From assembly GCF_017305435.1 (NCBI RefSeq), contig NZ_JAFKIP010000005.1, positions 310,001 to 374,000 of the forward strand: a stretch of 64,000 nt of DNA. Reading direction: 5' to 3'. A model generated the notes under the pieces. That model was not told the DNA's origin. It ran no database searches and was given only the letters and a program-made list of their open reading frames with translations. The translations under genes were made by a program, and so were the position numbers. Origin of the DNA: Microbacterium sp. (lineage in GTDB: Bacteria > Actinomycetota > Actinomycetes > Actinomycetales > Microbacteriaceae). The stretch's first letter is position 1. The number at the start of each line of letters is the position of its first letter. Positions 54,705 through 64,000 of this stretch are shown here, in pieces.

Positions 54705-57118
54705 GGCGGATCGTCGCGGGGTCCCTCTACGTCGGCATCGGCGTGATCCTCGCCGCCGTGGCTGCCTGGCCGATCTACCGGTCGGCGTCGTTCCTCCTGC
54801 TCGTCGCGGTCGCGACGGCGCTCGCCGCCGGGATCGCCGCGCTCGTGCGCTGGCGACGCTGGAGCGGGTGGGTCGCTGCGGCCCTCCTCGCCGGGGCGAT
54901 CCTCGTCGTGGGCGTGCCGGTGGCCGTCCCGGCTCGGCTCGGCGACCCGGCATCCCTCGCGCGCGGGCTCGGCGAGCTGGGCGCGGGCCTCGTCACCGGG
55001 TGGAAGGACCTCCTCACGGTCGATCTGCCCGTCGGCGGGTACCGCAACCTGCTCGTGCCGGCCCTCGTCGTCTTCCTCGTCGGCACGACCGCGGCGCTCC
55101 TGCTCGCGTGGCGTCGCGCGGCGATCGGGGCGGCAGCGGTGCCGATCGTGCTCGCGATGGCAGGGTTCGGCCTGCTGTTCGGGCGCACCGACGTCAGTGC
55201 GCCGCTGCCGCTCGGCCCCCTGACCCTCGGCGCACCCGTCGAGACCGCGATCGGGCTCGGCTCGCTCGGATCCGCCGTCCTGTGGCTGTCGTGGCGCAGT
55301 CGCGAAGCGCGGGTCGCAGCCCTGCGGCGGGCCGCGGCATCCAGCGGCGTGCGGCTTCGTCGCGGGACCCGCTCGGGGACGCGACGGGTCGCTCTCGGCG
55401 CCGGGATGGTCGCCGTCGCCGTCGCTGCGGCCCTCGCCGTGCCCGTGGCCGCGGTGCCGGCCGAGCGCACCGTGCTGCGCGAGGCGACCGGCCCGCGGAT
55501 CGAGATCTCGCGGGCGGTCAGCCCGCTCGCGTCCTACCGGTCGATGTTCCGCGACGACCTCCACGAGCAGGTCCTCTTCTCGGCGACGGGACCGGAGCTG
55601 CCCGCGCGCATCCGCCTCGCCGTCCTCGACGACTACGACGGCGCCGTCTTCCGCACCGGTAGCGCGTCCGACTTCGTGCGGATGGCCTCGGAGCGCGCTA
55701 CGGCGGCGGGAACGCCGGTGGACACGGAGATCGTCCTCGGCGCGCTGGACGGGATCTGGATGCCGTCGGCGGGCGTCGTGGCATCCGTCGCCTTCTCCGG
55801 CGGGCGGGCGGCGGCGCTCGCCGACGGGTTCTACGTCGACGACACCCTCGCCGCCGCCGTGCAGACCGCCGGCTGGCGTCAGGACGACGAGTACCGGCTG
55901 CGCGCATCGGAACCCGCGACGAGCGCGCTCGCGGATGCGGAGTCCCCCGGTGACCCCGGCGACGGGCCGGACGCGCCCGCGAGCCTCCGCACGTGGATGC
56001 AGGCGCACGTCGCCGGCAGCGGCGGTGCGGCGCTCGAGGGCCTCGTCACCCTGCTGCGCGAGCGCGGCTATCTGAGCCACGCGCTCACCGACGCGCAGGC
56101 GCAGTGGATGACGGATGCCGGGGTCGACACGTTCGTGCCGAGCGCGGCGGGGCACTCCCTCGCGCGGATCGATCAGCTCTTCACGGCTCTCCTCGAGCGC
56201 GAGCAGGACCCGCGCGCGGAGGCCTCGGGCAACTTCGTCGCGGCGATCGGCGACGACGAGCAGTTCGCGGTGGCGACGGCGCTGCTCGCGCGGGAGCTGG
56301 GCTTCCCCGCACGGATCATCGTGGGGGCGCGGCTCGAGGCCGCAGACCCCGACCTCGCAGCGTGCGACGACGGTGTGTGCCGCGCGGACGATCTGGCCGC
56401 ATGGGTCGAGGTGCGCAGCACCGCGGGGGAGTGGATCCCGGTGGACGCGACGCCGCAGCATCGCCAGGCGCCGAGTCGCGAGGTGACGTCGCAGCCCGAC
56501 CCCACTATCGGCACCGAGGTGCGCCCCGACGAGGTCGACGAGGTCGAGCCGCCCAAGCCCGCGCAGGAGGATGCCGCGTCGAGCCCCGACCGTCCCGACA
56601 CCGTCGATCTCGCGTGGCTCTGGACGTCGCTGCGCATCGCAGGGATCTCGCTCGGGGCGCTCCTCGTCGTGGTCGGCCCGTTCCTCGCGGTCCTCGCCGC
56701 GAAAGCCGTGCGGCGCCGCGCCCGCCGCGGGGCCGACACCCCGGTCGACCGGATCGCCGGTGGGTGGGACGAGTACCTCGATGCGGCGGTGGACGCGGGC
56801 CGGCCGGCACCCGCGGCGGCGACGCGGCTCGAGATCGCGCGCGCGCTCGGGCAGGAGGCGGCTCCGGGGATCGCCGTGGCCGCCGATCGCGCCGTCTTCT
56901 CGGACGGCGGCGCGACGTCTGACGACGCCACCGAGTTCTGGCGGATCGTGGATGCCGAGCGCGCCGCGTTCACGTCGACACGCTGGCAACGGGTGCGCGC
57001 GGCCCTATCGTTGAGATCGTTCATCCCCGAGGGCCTGAAGAGGTCCTCGTCACGCACCGAGAGGTCACGTACCGAGAGGGGGAGCCGGGCGCGCGACGGC
57101 GCACGGCGCACCACATGA
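54701..57118 (+). CDS. TgpA-like membrane protein with catalytically altered transglutaminase-fold domain
   Basis: 805 residues. The first half has six to seven membrane helices (DUF3488-like, residues 5-250), then a long extracellular part including the transglutaminase fold at about 510-590, then one helix (about 645-665) and a cytoplasmic tail (about 670-805). The fold is clear from GDDEQFAVATALLARELGFPAR and DLAAWVEV ... GEWIPVDATPQ. But the catalytic Cys position is Asp519 and the His position is Ala566; only Asp582 remains. This looks like a family of inactive transglutaminases that bind rather than crosslink. Overlaps DUF58 and FHA genes by 4 nt. Confidence 0.9.
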   Translation: MRRIVAGSLYVGIGVILAAVAAWPIYRSASFLLLVAVATALAAGIAALVRWRRWSGWVAAALLAGAILVVGVPVAVPARLGDPASLARGLGELGAGLVTGWKDLLTVDLPVGGYRNLLVPALVVFLVGTTAALLLAWRRAAIGAAAVPIVLAMAGFGLLFGRTDVSAPLPLGPLTLGAPVETAIGLGSLGSAVLWLSWRSREARVAALRRAAASSGVRLRRGTRSGTRRVALGAGMVAVAVAAALAVPVAAVPAERTVLREATGPRIEISRAVSPLASYRSMFRDDLHEQVLFSATGPELPARIRLAVLDDYDGAVFRTGSASDFVRMASERATAAGTPVDTEIVLGALDGIWMPSAGVVASVAFSGGRAAALADGFYVDDTLAAAVQTAGWRQDDEYRLRASEPATSALADAESPGDPGDGPDAPASLRTWMQAHVAGSGGAALEGLVTLLRERGYLSHALTDAQAQWMTDAGVDTFVPSAAGHSLARIDQLFTALLEREQDPRAEASGNFVAAIGDDEQFAVATALLARELGFPARIIVGARLEAADPDLAACDDGVCRADDLAAWVEVRSTAGEWIPVDATPQHRQAPSREVTSQPDPTIGTEVRPDEVDEVEPPKPAQEDAASSPDRPDTVDLAWLWTSLRIAGISLGALLVVVGPFLAVLAAKAVRRRARRGADTPVDRIAGGWDEYLDAAVDAGRPAPAAATRLEIARALGQEAAPGIAVAADRAVFSDGGATSDDATEFWRIVDAERAAFTSTRWQRVRAALSLRSFIPEGLKRSSSRTERSRTERGSRARDGARRTT

Positions 57119-58902
57119 GCACACCCGCCGACGATTCTCTGGGCGCCCTGCTGGGGCTCCTCTCCGTGGTCGTGAGCCTCGCCCTCTACGTCTGGACCGC
57201 GCTCGCCCTCTCGGCGATGTTCCGCAAGATGGGCGAGGACGCCTGGAAGGGCTGGGTTCCCCTCCTCAACACGGCGACCGTGCTCGCGTGGGGCGGGTTC
57301 AGCCCGTGGCTGATCCTCCTCGCGTTCATCCCGATCGTCGGGGCCCTGGTCGTCCTCGTCCTCCTCATCGTCTCGGCGCACCGGATCAACTCCGGGTTCG
57401 GGTACGGCGGGGGGATGACGGTGCTCGCGGCGCTGCTGTTCGTCGTGTGGGCGAGCATCCTCGGGTTCGGCCCCGCGCGGTGGCTCGGTGCCCGGCGGCG
57501 CGCCCGCGTCGCGGCGCCCGACGGGGCGCGGCCCGCAGCCGACCCCGCCGTCGCGGCGGCTGCCGCGCCTGCGGCGCCTGCGGCGCCCGTGCCGCCCGTG
57601 CCGCCTGCCGCGGTGTCGCGCGGTGCGGAGCCCGCGAGTGCGCTGTTCGGCGGGCCGGTGTTCGACGACGTGAGTGCGCACGGCGCCTCGAGCGTGCCGG
57701 AAGCGGACGCCGCCGCGAACGCTTCTCCCGCGGACTGGATGCCGGCGGAAGAGCCCGCCCCCGCGGCATCCCCCCGTTCACCCGAGGTCGATTCCTCCTT
57801 CGCGCCGCCGTCGTCGCCGGGCGTGGATCGGTGGACCCCGCCGGCGCCGTCCGGTGCGGCCGTCCCGGATGAGCCCGCCCCCCTCGCCGCCTCGGCGCCG
57901 ACCTCCGCACCCGCCGTGCCCGCGCCGCCCTCGGAGGCCCCCGCGACGGAGCCGGATGCCGACCGGGCCGATGCCGACGAGGTCGAGGATGCCGCGTGGC
58001 CGTCCGAGATCGACGACGTGTCGGCGATCCACCCCTCCCCCTTCCCGCCGAGCGCGGCAGGAAGCCGCCCGTTCGTCGCCCCGCCCGTCGGCCTGGTCGG
58101 AGAGTCCGGGGTGACCGGGGCGACCGCGGCGACCGCGGCGACCGGGGCGACCGGGAGCGACCCCGGTCCGATCGCGTTCGTGCCGGGCCGTCGCGCCGGT
58201 TCCGAGCCCCCGCCCCCGCCGTCGCCCGTCACGCGTGTGCCTGCCGTCCGTCCCGGGGATGCCGAGACGCCGGCACGCGTCGGCGACCCGAACGCGGCGA
58301 TCTTCGCACAGCCCGCGCGCCCGCGGCCGGCGGCCGATCCCGATCCGGACGGCTTCCTCGAACTGTCGGGCGAGGTCTCCGCGGTCGTCGGGGCGCCGGC
58401 CGCCGGCCGGCCGCGGTCGGCGATGGGGGCCGTCTCGGCGCAGCACCGCCGCGTCGACGATGTCGACGACGACGAGGGCGTCGACGAGCTGACGCGCGCG
58501 ACCCGCCCGAGCGCGCCCGGGTTGCTCGACGACATCGACCAGACGGTCGTCGCGCGTCGATCGGTGCGGCCGACGTGGGAGCTCGTTCCCGCGGTCGGTT
58601 CCCCCCTGCCGCTGACGGCGCCGGTCGTGATCCTCGGGCGTCGGCCTTCCGCCGATCCCGCCTTCCCCGCGGCGCAGCTGCTCGCCGTCGCGGGCGACGC
58701 GCGCACGGTGTCGAAGACGCACGCGCGGATCGAGCAGCGCGGTGAGAGCTGGATCGTGACCGACCTCGGCTCGACCAACGGTGTGCTCGTCCGCACGCTC
58801 ATGGGCGACGAGGTCGAGGTCGAGCAGGGCGGTCAACTGGATGCCGGTGAGCGCTTCTTCCTCGGTGACGAGGAGTTCCACCTGCGCCGCATCACCCGCT
58901 GA
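57115..58902 (+). CDS. Membrane protein with DUF5684-like N-terminus and C-terminal FHA domain
   Basis: 595 residues. Helices at about 8-30, 60-90 and 95-118 with WKGWVPLLNTATVLAWGG between them are the DUF5684-like membrane unit. Residues 130-490 are a Pro/Ala/Val-rich disordered linker, containing a 9-bp tandem repeat (58111-58155). The C-terminal FHA domain (about 500-592) has GRRPSADP, SKTHARIE (533-540) and GSTNGV, the phosphothreonine-binding loops. So it reads phosphorylated proteins, presumably products of the kinase that heads this operon. Last gene of the operon. Confidence 0.92.
   Translation: MSTPADDSLGALLGLLSVVVSLALYVWTALALSAMFRKMGEDAWKGWVPLLNTATVLAWGGFSPWLILLAFIPIVGALVVLVLLIVSAHRINSGFGYGGGMTVLAALLFVVWASILGFGPARWLGARRRARVAAPDGARPAADPAVAAAAAPAAPAAPVPPVPPAAVSRGAEPASALFGGPVFDDVSAHGASSVPEADAAANASPADWMPAEEPAPAASPRSPEVDSSFAPPSSPGVDRWTPPAPSGAAVPDEPAPLAASAPTSAPAVPAPPSEAPATEPDADRADADEVEDAAWPSEIDDVSAIHPSPFPPSAAGSRPFVAPPVGLVGESGVTGATAATAATGATGSDPGPIAFVPGRRAGSEPPPPPSPVTRVPAVRPGDAETPARVGDPNAAIFAQPARPRPAADPDPDGFLELSGEVSAVVGAPAAGRPRSAMGAVSAQHRRVDDVDDDEGVDELTRATRPSAPGLLDDIDQTVVARRSVRPTWELVPAVGSPLPLTAPVVILGRRPSADPAFPAAQLLAVAGDARTVSKTHARIEQRGESWIVTDLGSTNGVLVRTLMGDEVEVEQGGQLDAGERFFLGDEEFHLRRITR
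58111..58155 (+). repeat. 9-bp tandem repeat x5 in the FHA protein linker
   Basis: GCGACCGSG units code Ala-Thr-Ala/Gly triplets in the disordered linker. Length changes keep the frame. Confidence 0.8.
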
Positions 58903-58953
58903 CCCCCGCCCCCGCGGACCCCCGTCCGCCCCGCCCCGCCCCCCGCACGCCCG

Positions 58954-59013
58954 CCGAGTGTCCAGAACACGCGGTGCCGAGCGCGTCGGACTCCGCGTGT
59001 TCTGGACACTCGG
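58954..59013. repeat. Perfect 21-bp inverted repeat, 18-nt spacer
   Basis: Arms 58954-58974 and 58993-59013, each reading CCGCGTGTTCTGGACACTCG plus G on the outgoing strand. The CCGCGTGTT core and 18-nt spacer equal those of the repeat at 23636. It lies after the FHA gene and may end the long operon. Confidence 0.8.
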
Positions 59014-59066
59014 CATCCAGACCGATCCACCCGCGCCGGCTCCGACTCGGCGACACCCCCGCGCGT

Positions 59067-59095
59067 TTGCCCGCATTCGTCATACGGCGTAGTAT
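59067..59095 (+). promoter_or_regulatory. rpsL (str operon) promoter
   Basis: TTGCCC, 17-bp spacer, TAGTAT. The start point would be near 59102, giving a leader of about 200 nt. Confidence 0.7.
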
Positions 59096-59304
59096 TGAGC
59101 GGGTGTGCGCTCTGCGCGCCTTGTGTCGTGTCCGGCTCCGGTCGGAAGCGACGGGGCGAGCAGCGCGGCACGACCGGGATCGATCTGCGAACAGGTCGCC
59201 CCCACGGCATATCCACCACGAAAAAGCCCGACGGTTCCGTCGTGCCGGTGGATCTGTGGTGAAACCACACCAGCTGTCACCGTGCAGCATGAGAAGGAGA
59301 GAAC

Positions 59305-59673
59305 GTGCCAACCATTCAGCAGTTGGTTCGCAAGGGTCGTTCGCCGAAGGTCACCAAGACCAAGGCGCCCGCCCTGAAGTCGAACCCGCAGCAGGCGGGT
59401 GTCTGCACCCGCGTCTACACCACGACGCCCAAGAAGCCGAACTCGGCGATGCGCAAGGTCGCCCGTGTCAAGCTCCGCAACGGCACCGAGGTCACCGCCT
59501 ACATCCCCGGCGAGGGCCACAACCTGCAGGAGCACTCGCTCGTGCTCGTCCGTGGAGGCCGTGTGAAGGACCTCCCCGGTGTCCGTTACAAGATCGTTCG
59601 CGGCGCCCTGGACACCCAGGCCGTCAAGAACCGCAAGCAGGCCCGTAGCCGCTACGGCGCCAAGAAGGGCTGA
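59305..59673 (+). CDS. rpsL: 30S ribosomal protein S12
   Basis: 122 residues, GTG start after AGGAGA. Complete S12 with N-terminal [30 protein letters not shown] (wild-type lysines at the first streptomycin-resistance position), and [17 protein letters not shown] (wild type at the second). It ends YGAKKG. Decoding-centre protein. rpsG starts 6 nt after the stop, so S12 and S7 are co-translated. Confidence 0.99.
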   Translation: MPTIQQLVRKGRSPKVTKTKAPALKSNPQQAGVCTRVYTTTPKKPNSAMRKVARVKLRNGTEVTAYIPGEGHNLQEHSLVLVRGGRVKDLPGVRYKIVRGALDTQAVKNRKQARSRYGAKKG

Positions 59674-59678
59674 GTCCG

Positions 59679-60149
59679 ATGCCTCGCAAGGGACCCGCAC
59701 CCCGCCGCATCGTCGTCAACGACCCGGTCTACGGTGCTCCGATCGTCACCCAGCTGGTGAACAAGATCCTCGTCGACGGCAAGAAGTCGATCGCCGAAGC
59801 CATCGTCTACAACGCCCTCAAGGGCGTCGAGGCGAAGAACGGCCAGGATGCCGTCGCAACGCTCAAGAAGGCGCTCGACAACGTCCGCCCCACCCTCGAG
59901 GTCAAGAGCCGTCGCGTCGGCGGCTCGACCTACCAGGTGCCCGTCGAGGTCAAGCCGCACCGCGCGAACACGCTCGCGCTGCGCTGGCTCGTCTCCTACG
60001 CGAAGGGTCGTCGTGAGAAGACGATGACCGAGCGTCTGCAGAACGAGATCCTCGACGCCTCGAACGGCCTCGGTGCCGCGGTCAAGCGCCGCGAGGACAC
60101 CCACAAGATGGCCGAGTCGAACCGCGCCTTCGCGCACTACCGCTGGTGA
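59679..60149 (+). CDS. rpsG: 30S ribosomal protein S7
   Basis: 156 residues, the actinobacterial length. [10 protein letters not shown] start, [25 protein letters not shown], and the C-terminal NRAFAHYRW. Head protein nucleating 30S assembly and contacting E-site tRNA. Lies 5 bp after rpsL. A palindromic repeat starts directly at its stop codon, before fusA. Confidence 0.99.
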   Translation: MPRKGPAPRRIVVNDPVYGAPIVTQLVNKILVDGKKSIAEAIVYNALKGVEAKNGQDAVATLKKALDNVRPTLEVKSRRVGGSTYQVPVEVKPHRANTLALRWLVSYAKGRREKTMTERLQNEILDASNGLGAAVKRREDTHKMAESNRAFAHYRW

Positions 60150-60150
60150 T

Positions 60151-60209
60151 CTCGATACGCGGCTGCGCCGCTACTCACTCACCGGAGTAGTGGCGCAGCC
60201 CGCGTATCC
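60151..60209. repeat. TCTCGATAC palindromic element with long second arm, between rpsG and fusA
   Basis: TCTCGATACGCGGCTGCGCC ... TACTCACTCACCGGA. A left arm at 60156-60176 pairs with 60187-60208 almost fully (one bulge, one mismatch), so the transcript can form a long hairpin 40 nt before the fusA start. Confidence 0.8.
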
Positions 60210-60249
60210 ACGCCGCACGCAAGCCCGAAACCACACGTAAGGACACCCC

Positions 60250-62364
60250 GTGGCACAAGAAGTGCTCACCGACCTCAACAAGGTCCGCAACATCGGCATC
60301 ATGGCGCACATCGATGCCGGCAAGACGACGACGACCGAGCGCATCCTCTTCTACACGGGTGTCAACCACAAGCTCGGCGAGACGCACGACGGTGCGTCGA
60401 CGACCGACTGGATGGAGCAGGAGAAGGAGCGCGGCATCACGATCACGTCGGCCGCCGTGACCTGCTTCTGGAACAAGCACCAGATCAACATCATCGACAC
60501 CCCCGGCCACGTCGACTTCACGGTCGAGGTGGAGCGCTCGCTCCGCGTCCTCGACGGCGCGGTCGCCGTCTTCGACGGCAAGGAGGGCGTCGAGCCCCAG
60601 TCCGAGACCGTGTGGCGTCAGGCCGACAAGTACGACGTGCCCCGCATCTGCTTCGTCAACAAGATGGACAAGCTGGGCGCCGACTTCTACTTCACGGTGG
60701 ACACCATCGTGAACCGCCTGGGCGCCAAGCCCCTCGTGCTGCAGCTGCCGATCGGCGCCGAGAACGACTTCGTCGGGGTCATCGACCTCGTCGAGATGCG
60801 CGCGCTCGTCTGGCCCGGCGACGCCAAGGGTGATGTCACCATGGGCGCCAAGTACGAGGTCCAGGAGATCCCCGCCGACCTCGCCGATCGTGCGGCCGAG
60901 TACCGTGAGAAGCTGCTCGAGACGGTCGCCGAGACCGACGAGGCGCTGCTCGAGAAGTACTTCGGCGGCGAGGAGCTCACGCTCGCCGAGATCAAGGGCG
61001 CGATCCGCAAGCTGACCGTCGCGGGCGACATCTACCCCGTGCTCTGCGGTTCGGCGTTCAAGAACCGCGGCGTGCAGCCCATGCTCGACGCGGTCGTCGA
61101 CTACCTGCCCTCGCCCCTGGACGTGCCCGCCATCGAGGCCCACGACCCCAAGGACGAAGAGGTCGTCATTGAGCGTCACCCCGACGCCAACGACCCGTTC
61201 GCGGCGCTCGCGTTCAAGGTCGCCGTGCACCCGTTCTTCGGTCGCCTGACCTACATCCGCGTCTACTCGGGTCACCTCGACTCGGGCGCGCAGGTCATCA
61301 ACTCGACCAAGGGCAAGAAGGAGCGCATCGGGAAGATCTTCCAGATGCACGCCAACAAGGAGAACCCGGTCGACTCGGTCACCGCGGGCAACATCTACGC
61401 CGTCATCGGCCTGAAGGACACCACCACCGGTGACACCCTCGCCGACCCGGCCGCGCCCGTCGTCCTCGAGTCGATGACGTTCCCCGAGCCCGTCATCGAG
61501 GTCGCGATCGAGCCGAAGACGAAGGCCGACCAGGAGAAGCTGGGCACCGCGATCCAGAAGCTCGCCGAGGAGGACCCGACCTTCCGCACCGAGCTGAACC
61601 CCGAGACCGGCCAGACCGTCATCAAGGGCATGGGCGAGCTGCACCTCGACATCCTCGTGGACCGCATGAAGCGCGAGTTCAAGGTCGAGGCCAACGTCGG
61701 CAAGCCCCAGGTCGCGTACCGCGAGACGATTCGCAAGGCCGTCGAGCGTCACGACTACACGCACAAGAAGCAGACCGGTGGGTCGGGTCAGTTCGCCAAG
61801 ATCCAGTTCGCGCTGGAGCCCCTCGAGGTCACGGCGGAGAAGACGTACGAGTTCGAGAACAAGGTCACCGGTGGCCGCATCCCGCGCGAGTACATCGAGC
61901 CCACCAACCAGGGATTCCAGGACGCGATGAACGTCGGCGTGCTCGCCGGCTACCCCATCGTGGGTGTCAAGGCGATTCTGCTCGACGGTGCCAGCCACGA
62001 CGTCGACTCGTCCGAGATGGCGTTCAAGATCGCGGGCTCGATGGGCTTCAAGGAGGCCATCCGCAAGGCGAACCCCGCGATCCTCGAGCCGCTCATGGCG
62101 GTCGAGGTGCGTACGCCCGAGGAGTACATGGGCGACGTCATCGGCGACCTGAACTCGCGTCGTGGCCAGATCCAGTCGATGGAGGACGGCTCGGGCATCA
62201 AGATCGTCCGCGCTCTCGTCCCGCTGTCGGAGATGTTCGGCTACATCGGCGACCTGCGCTCGAAGACCTCTGGTCGCGCGGTCTACTCGATGGAGTTCGA
62301 CTCGTACGCCGAGGTCCCCAAGGCCGTCGCCGACGAGATCGTCCAGAAGAACAAGGGCGAGTGA
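60250..62364 (+). CDS. fusA: Translation elongation factor G
   Basis: 704 residues, GTG start after AAGGA. GTPase motifs: [15 protein letters not shown] (P-loop), switch [26 protein letters not shown]. Domains II-V follow with GRIPREYI and YVEV-type C-terminus. Catalyses translocation; the usual product of the str operon, third after S12 and S7. It is separated from rpsG by a palindromic hairpin that could tune the level or mark a processing site. Confidence 0.99.
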   Translation: MAQEVLTDLNKVRNIGIMAHIDAGKTTTTERILFYTGVNHKLGETHDGASTTDWMEQEKERGITITSAAVTCFWNKHQINIIDTPGHVDFTVEVERSLRVLDGAVAVFDGKEGVEPQSETVWRQADKYDVPRICFVNKMDKLGADFYFTVDTIVNRLGAKPLVLQLPIGAENDFVGVIDLVEMRALVWPGDAKGDVTMGAKYEVQEIPADLADRAAEYREKLLETVAETDEALLEKYFGGEELTLAEIKGAIRKLTVAGDIYPVLCGSAFKNRGVQPMLDAVVDYLPSPLDVPAIEAHDPKDEEVVIERHPDANDPFAALAFKVAVHPFFGRLTYIRVYSGHLDSGAQVINSTKGKKERIGKIFQMHANKENPVDSVTAGNIYAVIGLKDTTTGDTLADPAAPVVLESMTFPEPVIEVAIEPKTKADQEKLGTAIQKLAEEDPTFRTELNPETGQTVIKGMGELHLDILVDRMKREFKVEANVGKPQVAYRETIRKAVERHDYTHKKQTGGSGQFAKIQFALEPLEVTAEKTYEFENKVTGGRIPREYIEPTNQGFQDAMNVGVLAGYPIVGVKAILLDGASHDVDSSEMAFKIAGSMGFKEAIRKANPAILEPLMAVEVRTPEEYMGDVIGDLNSRRGQIQSMEDGSGIKIVRALVPLSEMFGYIGDLRSKTSGRAVYSMEFDSYAEVPKAVADEIVQKNKGE

Positions 62365-62368
62365 CCCT

Positions 62369-62404
62369 GATGGATGCCGGCGGGACGACCCTCCGGCATC
62401 CATC
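62369..62404 (+). terminator. Hairpin after fusA
   Basis: 12-bp perfect stem GATGGATGCCGG / CCGGCATCCATC, 12-nt loop, 5 nt after the stop, no T tract. Possibly a weak terminator before the tuf promoter. Confidence 0.55.
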
Positions 62405-62415
62405 GCTCGCTCACC

Positions 62416-62444
62416 TGTGACACACAACTTCATACCCGTAAACT
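62416..62444 (+). promoter_or_regulatory. tuf promoter
   Basis: TGTGAC, 17-bp spacer, TAAACT, 77 nt before the GTG start. So tuf can be expressed independently of the rest of the operon. Confidence 0.65.
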
Positions 62445-62520
62445 AGAAACATCCCCGTGGAGCACCGGTCGCAATCCAGCGCCCGGAACCTCCACAACGA
62501 AATGTCCTGAGGAGGACCCA

Positions 62521-63714
<1,194 letters not shown>

Positions 63715-63729
63715 TCACACTTCGCCAGG

Positions 63730-63762
63730 ACGCCCCCGGGAGCTTCGGCTCACGGGGGCGTT
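63730..63762 (+). terminator. Rho-independent-like terminator of tuf
   Basis: ACGCCCCC / GGGGGCGT stem plus inner GAGC-TTCG-GCTC (UUCG tetraloop), ending in TTCTG. It lies 15 nt after the stop. Confidence 0.8.
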
Positions 63763-63828
63763 CTGCATCTTCCGTTCGCCGTCGTGTCACGCCATGATGT
63801 GATCACCACCACGCCGAAAGGGGAGCCC

Positions 63829-64000
63829 ATGGGCATCGAGGATCTGGTCAATCAGGGCAAGGAGTTCCTGGAGCAGAACAAGGAGAAGATCGCGGAGACG
63901 CTGCACTCGGATCAGGCCGAGCAGGTCAGCGACAACGTGCTCGACGCCGCGGCCGACTTCGTGAAGAAGATCGCACCCGACTCGGTCGATGCCCAGGTCG
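63829..64000 (+). CDS. Small helical protein, MT0933/Rv0909 antitoxin-like (partial, C-terminus outside window)
   Basis: 57 codons seen. MGIEDLVNQGKEFLEQNKEKIAE and SDNVLDAAADFVKKIAPDSVD are charged amphipathic helices. The start resembles the small actinobacterial proteins annotated as MT0933-like antitoxins and may equally be a stress protein of the CsbD-like style. A clear AAAGGGGAG ribosome site precedes the ATG by 4 nt. No toxin-like gene is visible on the upstream side. Confidence 0.6.
   Translation, partial: MGIEDLVNQGKEFLEQNKEKIAETLHSDQAEQVSDNVLDAAADFVKKIAPDSVDAQV

Larger units (their letters stand above)
58903..59304 (+). other. 402-bp gap: inverted repeat, rpsL promoter and leader; no gene
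   Basis: Holds a C-rich stretch (58905-58950), a 21-bp inverted repeat (58954-59013), the rpsL promoter (59067-59095) and a leader of about 200 nt. The leader has small hairpins (TGTGGT GAA ACCACA; CCGACGG ... CCGTCG) and ends in AGGAG before the GTG at 59305. I see no convincing reading frame. Confidence 0.7.

Overview
The window is a very GC-rich stretch of an actinobacterial chromosome. The style points to Microbacteriaceae, most likely Microbacterium or a close relative. Evidence: near-total G/C at third codon positions, RpoB/RpoC/EF-G/EF-Tu proteins of actinobacterial type, a DivIVA-like coiled-coil protein, many leaderless genes, and pervasive GGATGCC/GGCATCC heptamers. It contains 47 protein genes (the first and last cut by the window edges). 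I see no tRNA, rRNA, insertion sequence, prophage or CRISPR array.

Layout. 0-9.9 kb: a LysR-type ligand-binding protein without a DNA-binding domain, a hexapeptide-repeat protein, a YitT membrane protein, glycerate kinase, an Nei-type DNA glycosylase, a large Lhr-type helicase and a winged-helix regulator. 10-23 kb: a class-C-beta-lactamase-like lipoprotein divergent from that regulator, an ABC-F ATPase, an esterase, a NUDIX/AlbA_2 pair, an M3 oligopeptidase, a DivIVA-like protein, threonine aldolase divergent from a TspO-like protein, and an MFS exporter. 23-30 kb: an uncharacterised SDR/DUF6421 pair divergent from an Lrp regulator, then a sensor kinase/response regulator followed by a two-gene ABC transporter. 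30-33.5 kb: small enzymes and unknowns (SRPBCC, 2-phosphosulfolactate phosphatase-like, SprT-like, TPR-like, spermidine-synthase-like). 33.6-41.3 kb: rpoB and rpoC. 41.3-59 kb: an envelope-related accessory block. 59-63.8 kb: the str operon genes rpsL-rpsG-fusA-tuf, then the start of a small helical protein.

The most system-like feature is the six-gene operon at 45.2-58.9 kb: membrane Ser/Thr kinase, a 1,982-residue Ig-like surface protein, MoxR ATPase, DUF58 protein, a transglutaminase-fold membrane protein whose Cys and His catalytic positions are replaced, and an FHA membrane protein. Every junction overlaps by 1 or 4 nt. The layout suggests kinase/FHA phospho-signalling coupled to a MoxR/DUF58/transglutaminase-like assembly machine acting on the giant extracytoplasmic protein. 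That job is inferred; the gene identities are well supported.

Between genes there is unexplained structure. A dispersed palindrome family (TCTCGATAC ... ACTCNNNCACCGG) sits near nei, inside the helicase gene, between rpoB and rpoC and between rpsG and fusA. Hyphenated inverted repeats built on a GYGTTC core lie at gene ends, with a seven-copy 15-bp minisatellite at one promoter. At least fourteen genes have a -10-like hexamer placed exactly 6 nt before the start codon (leaderless), and two divergent gene pairs use this in the same back-to-back geometry.
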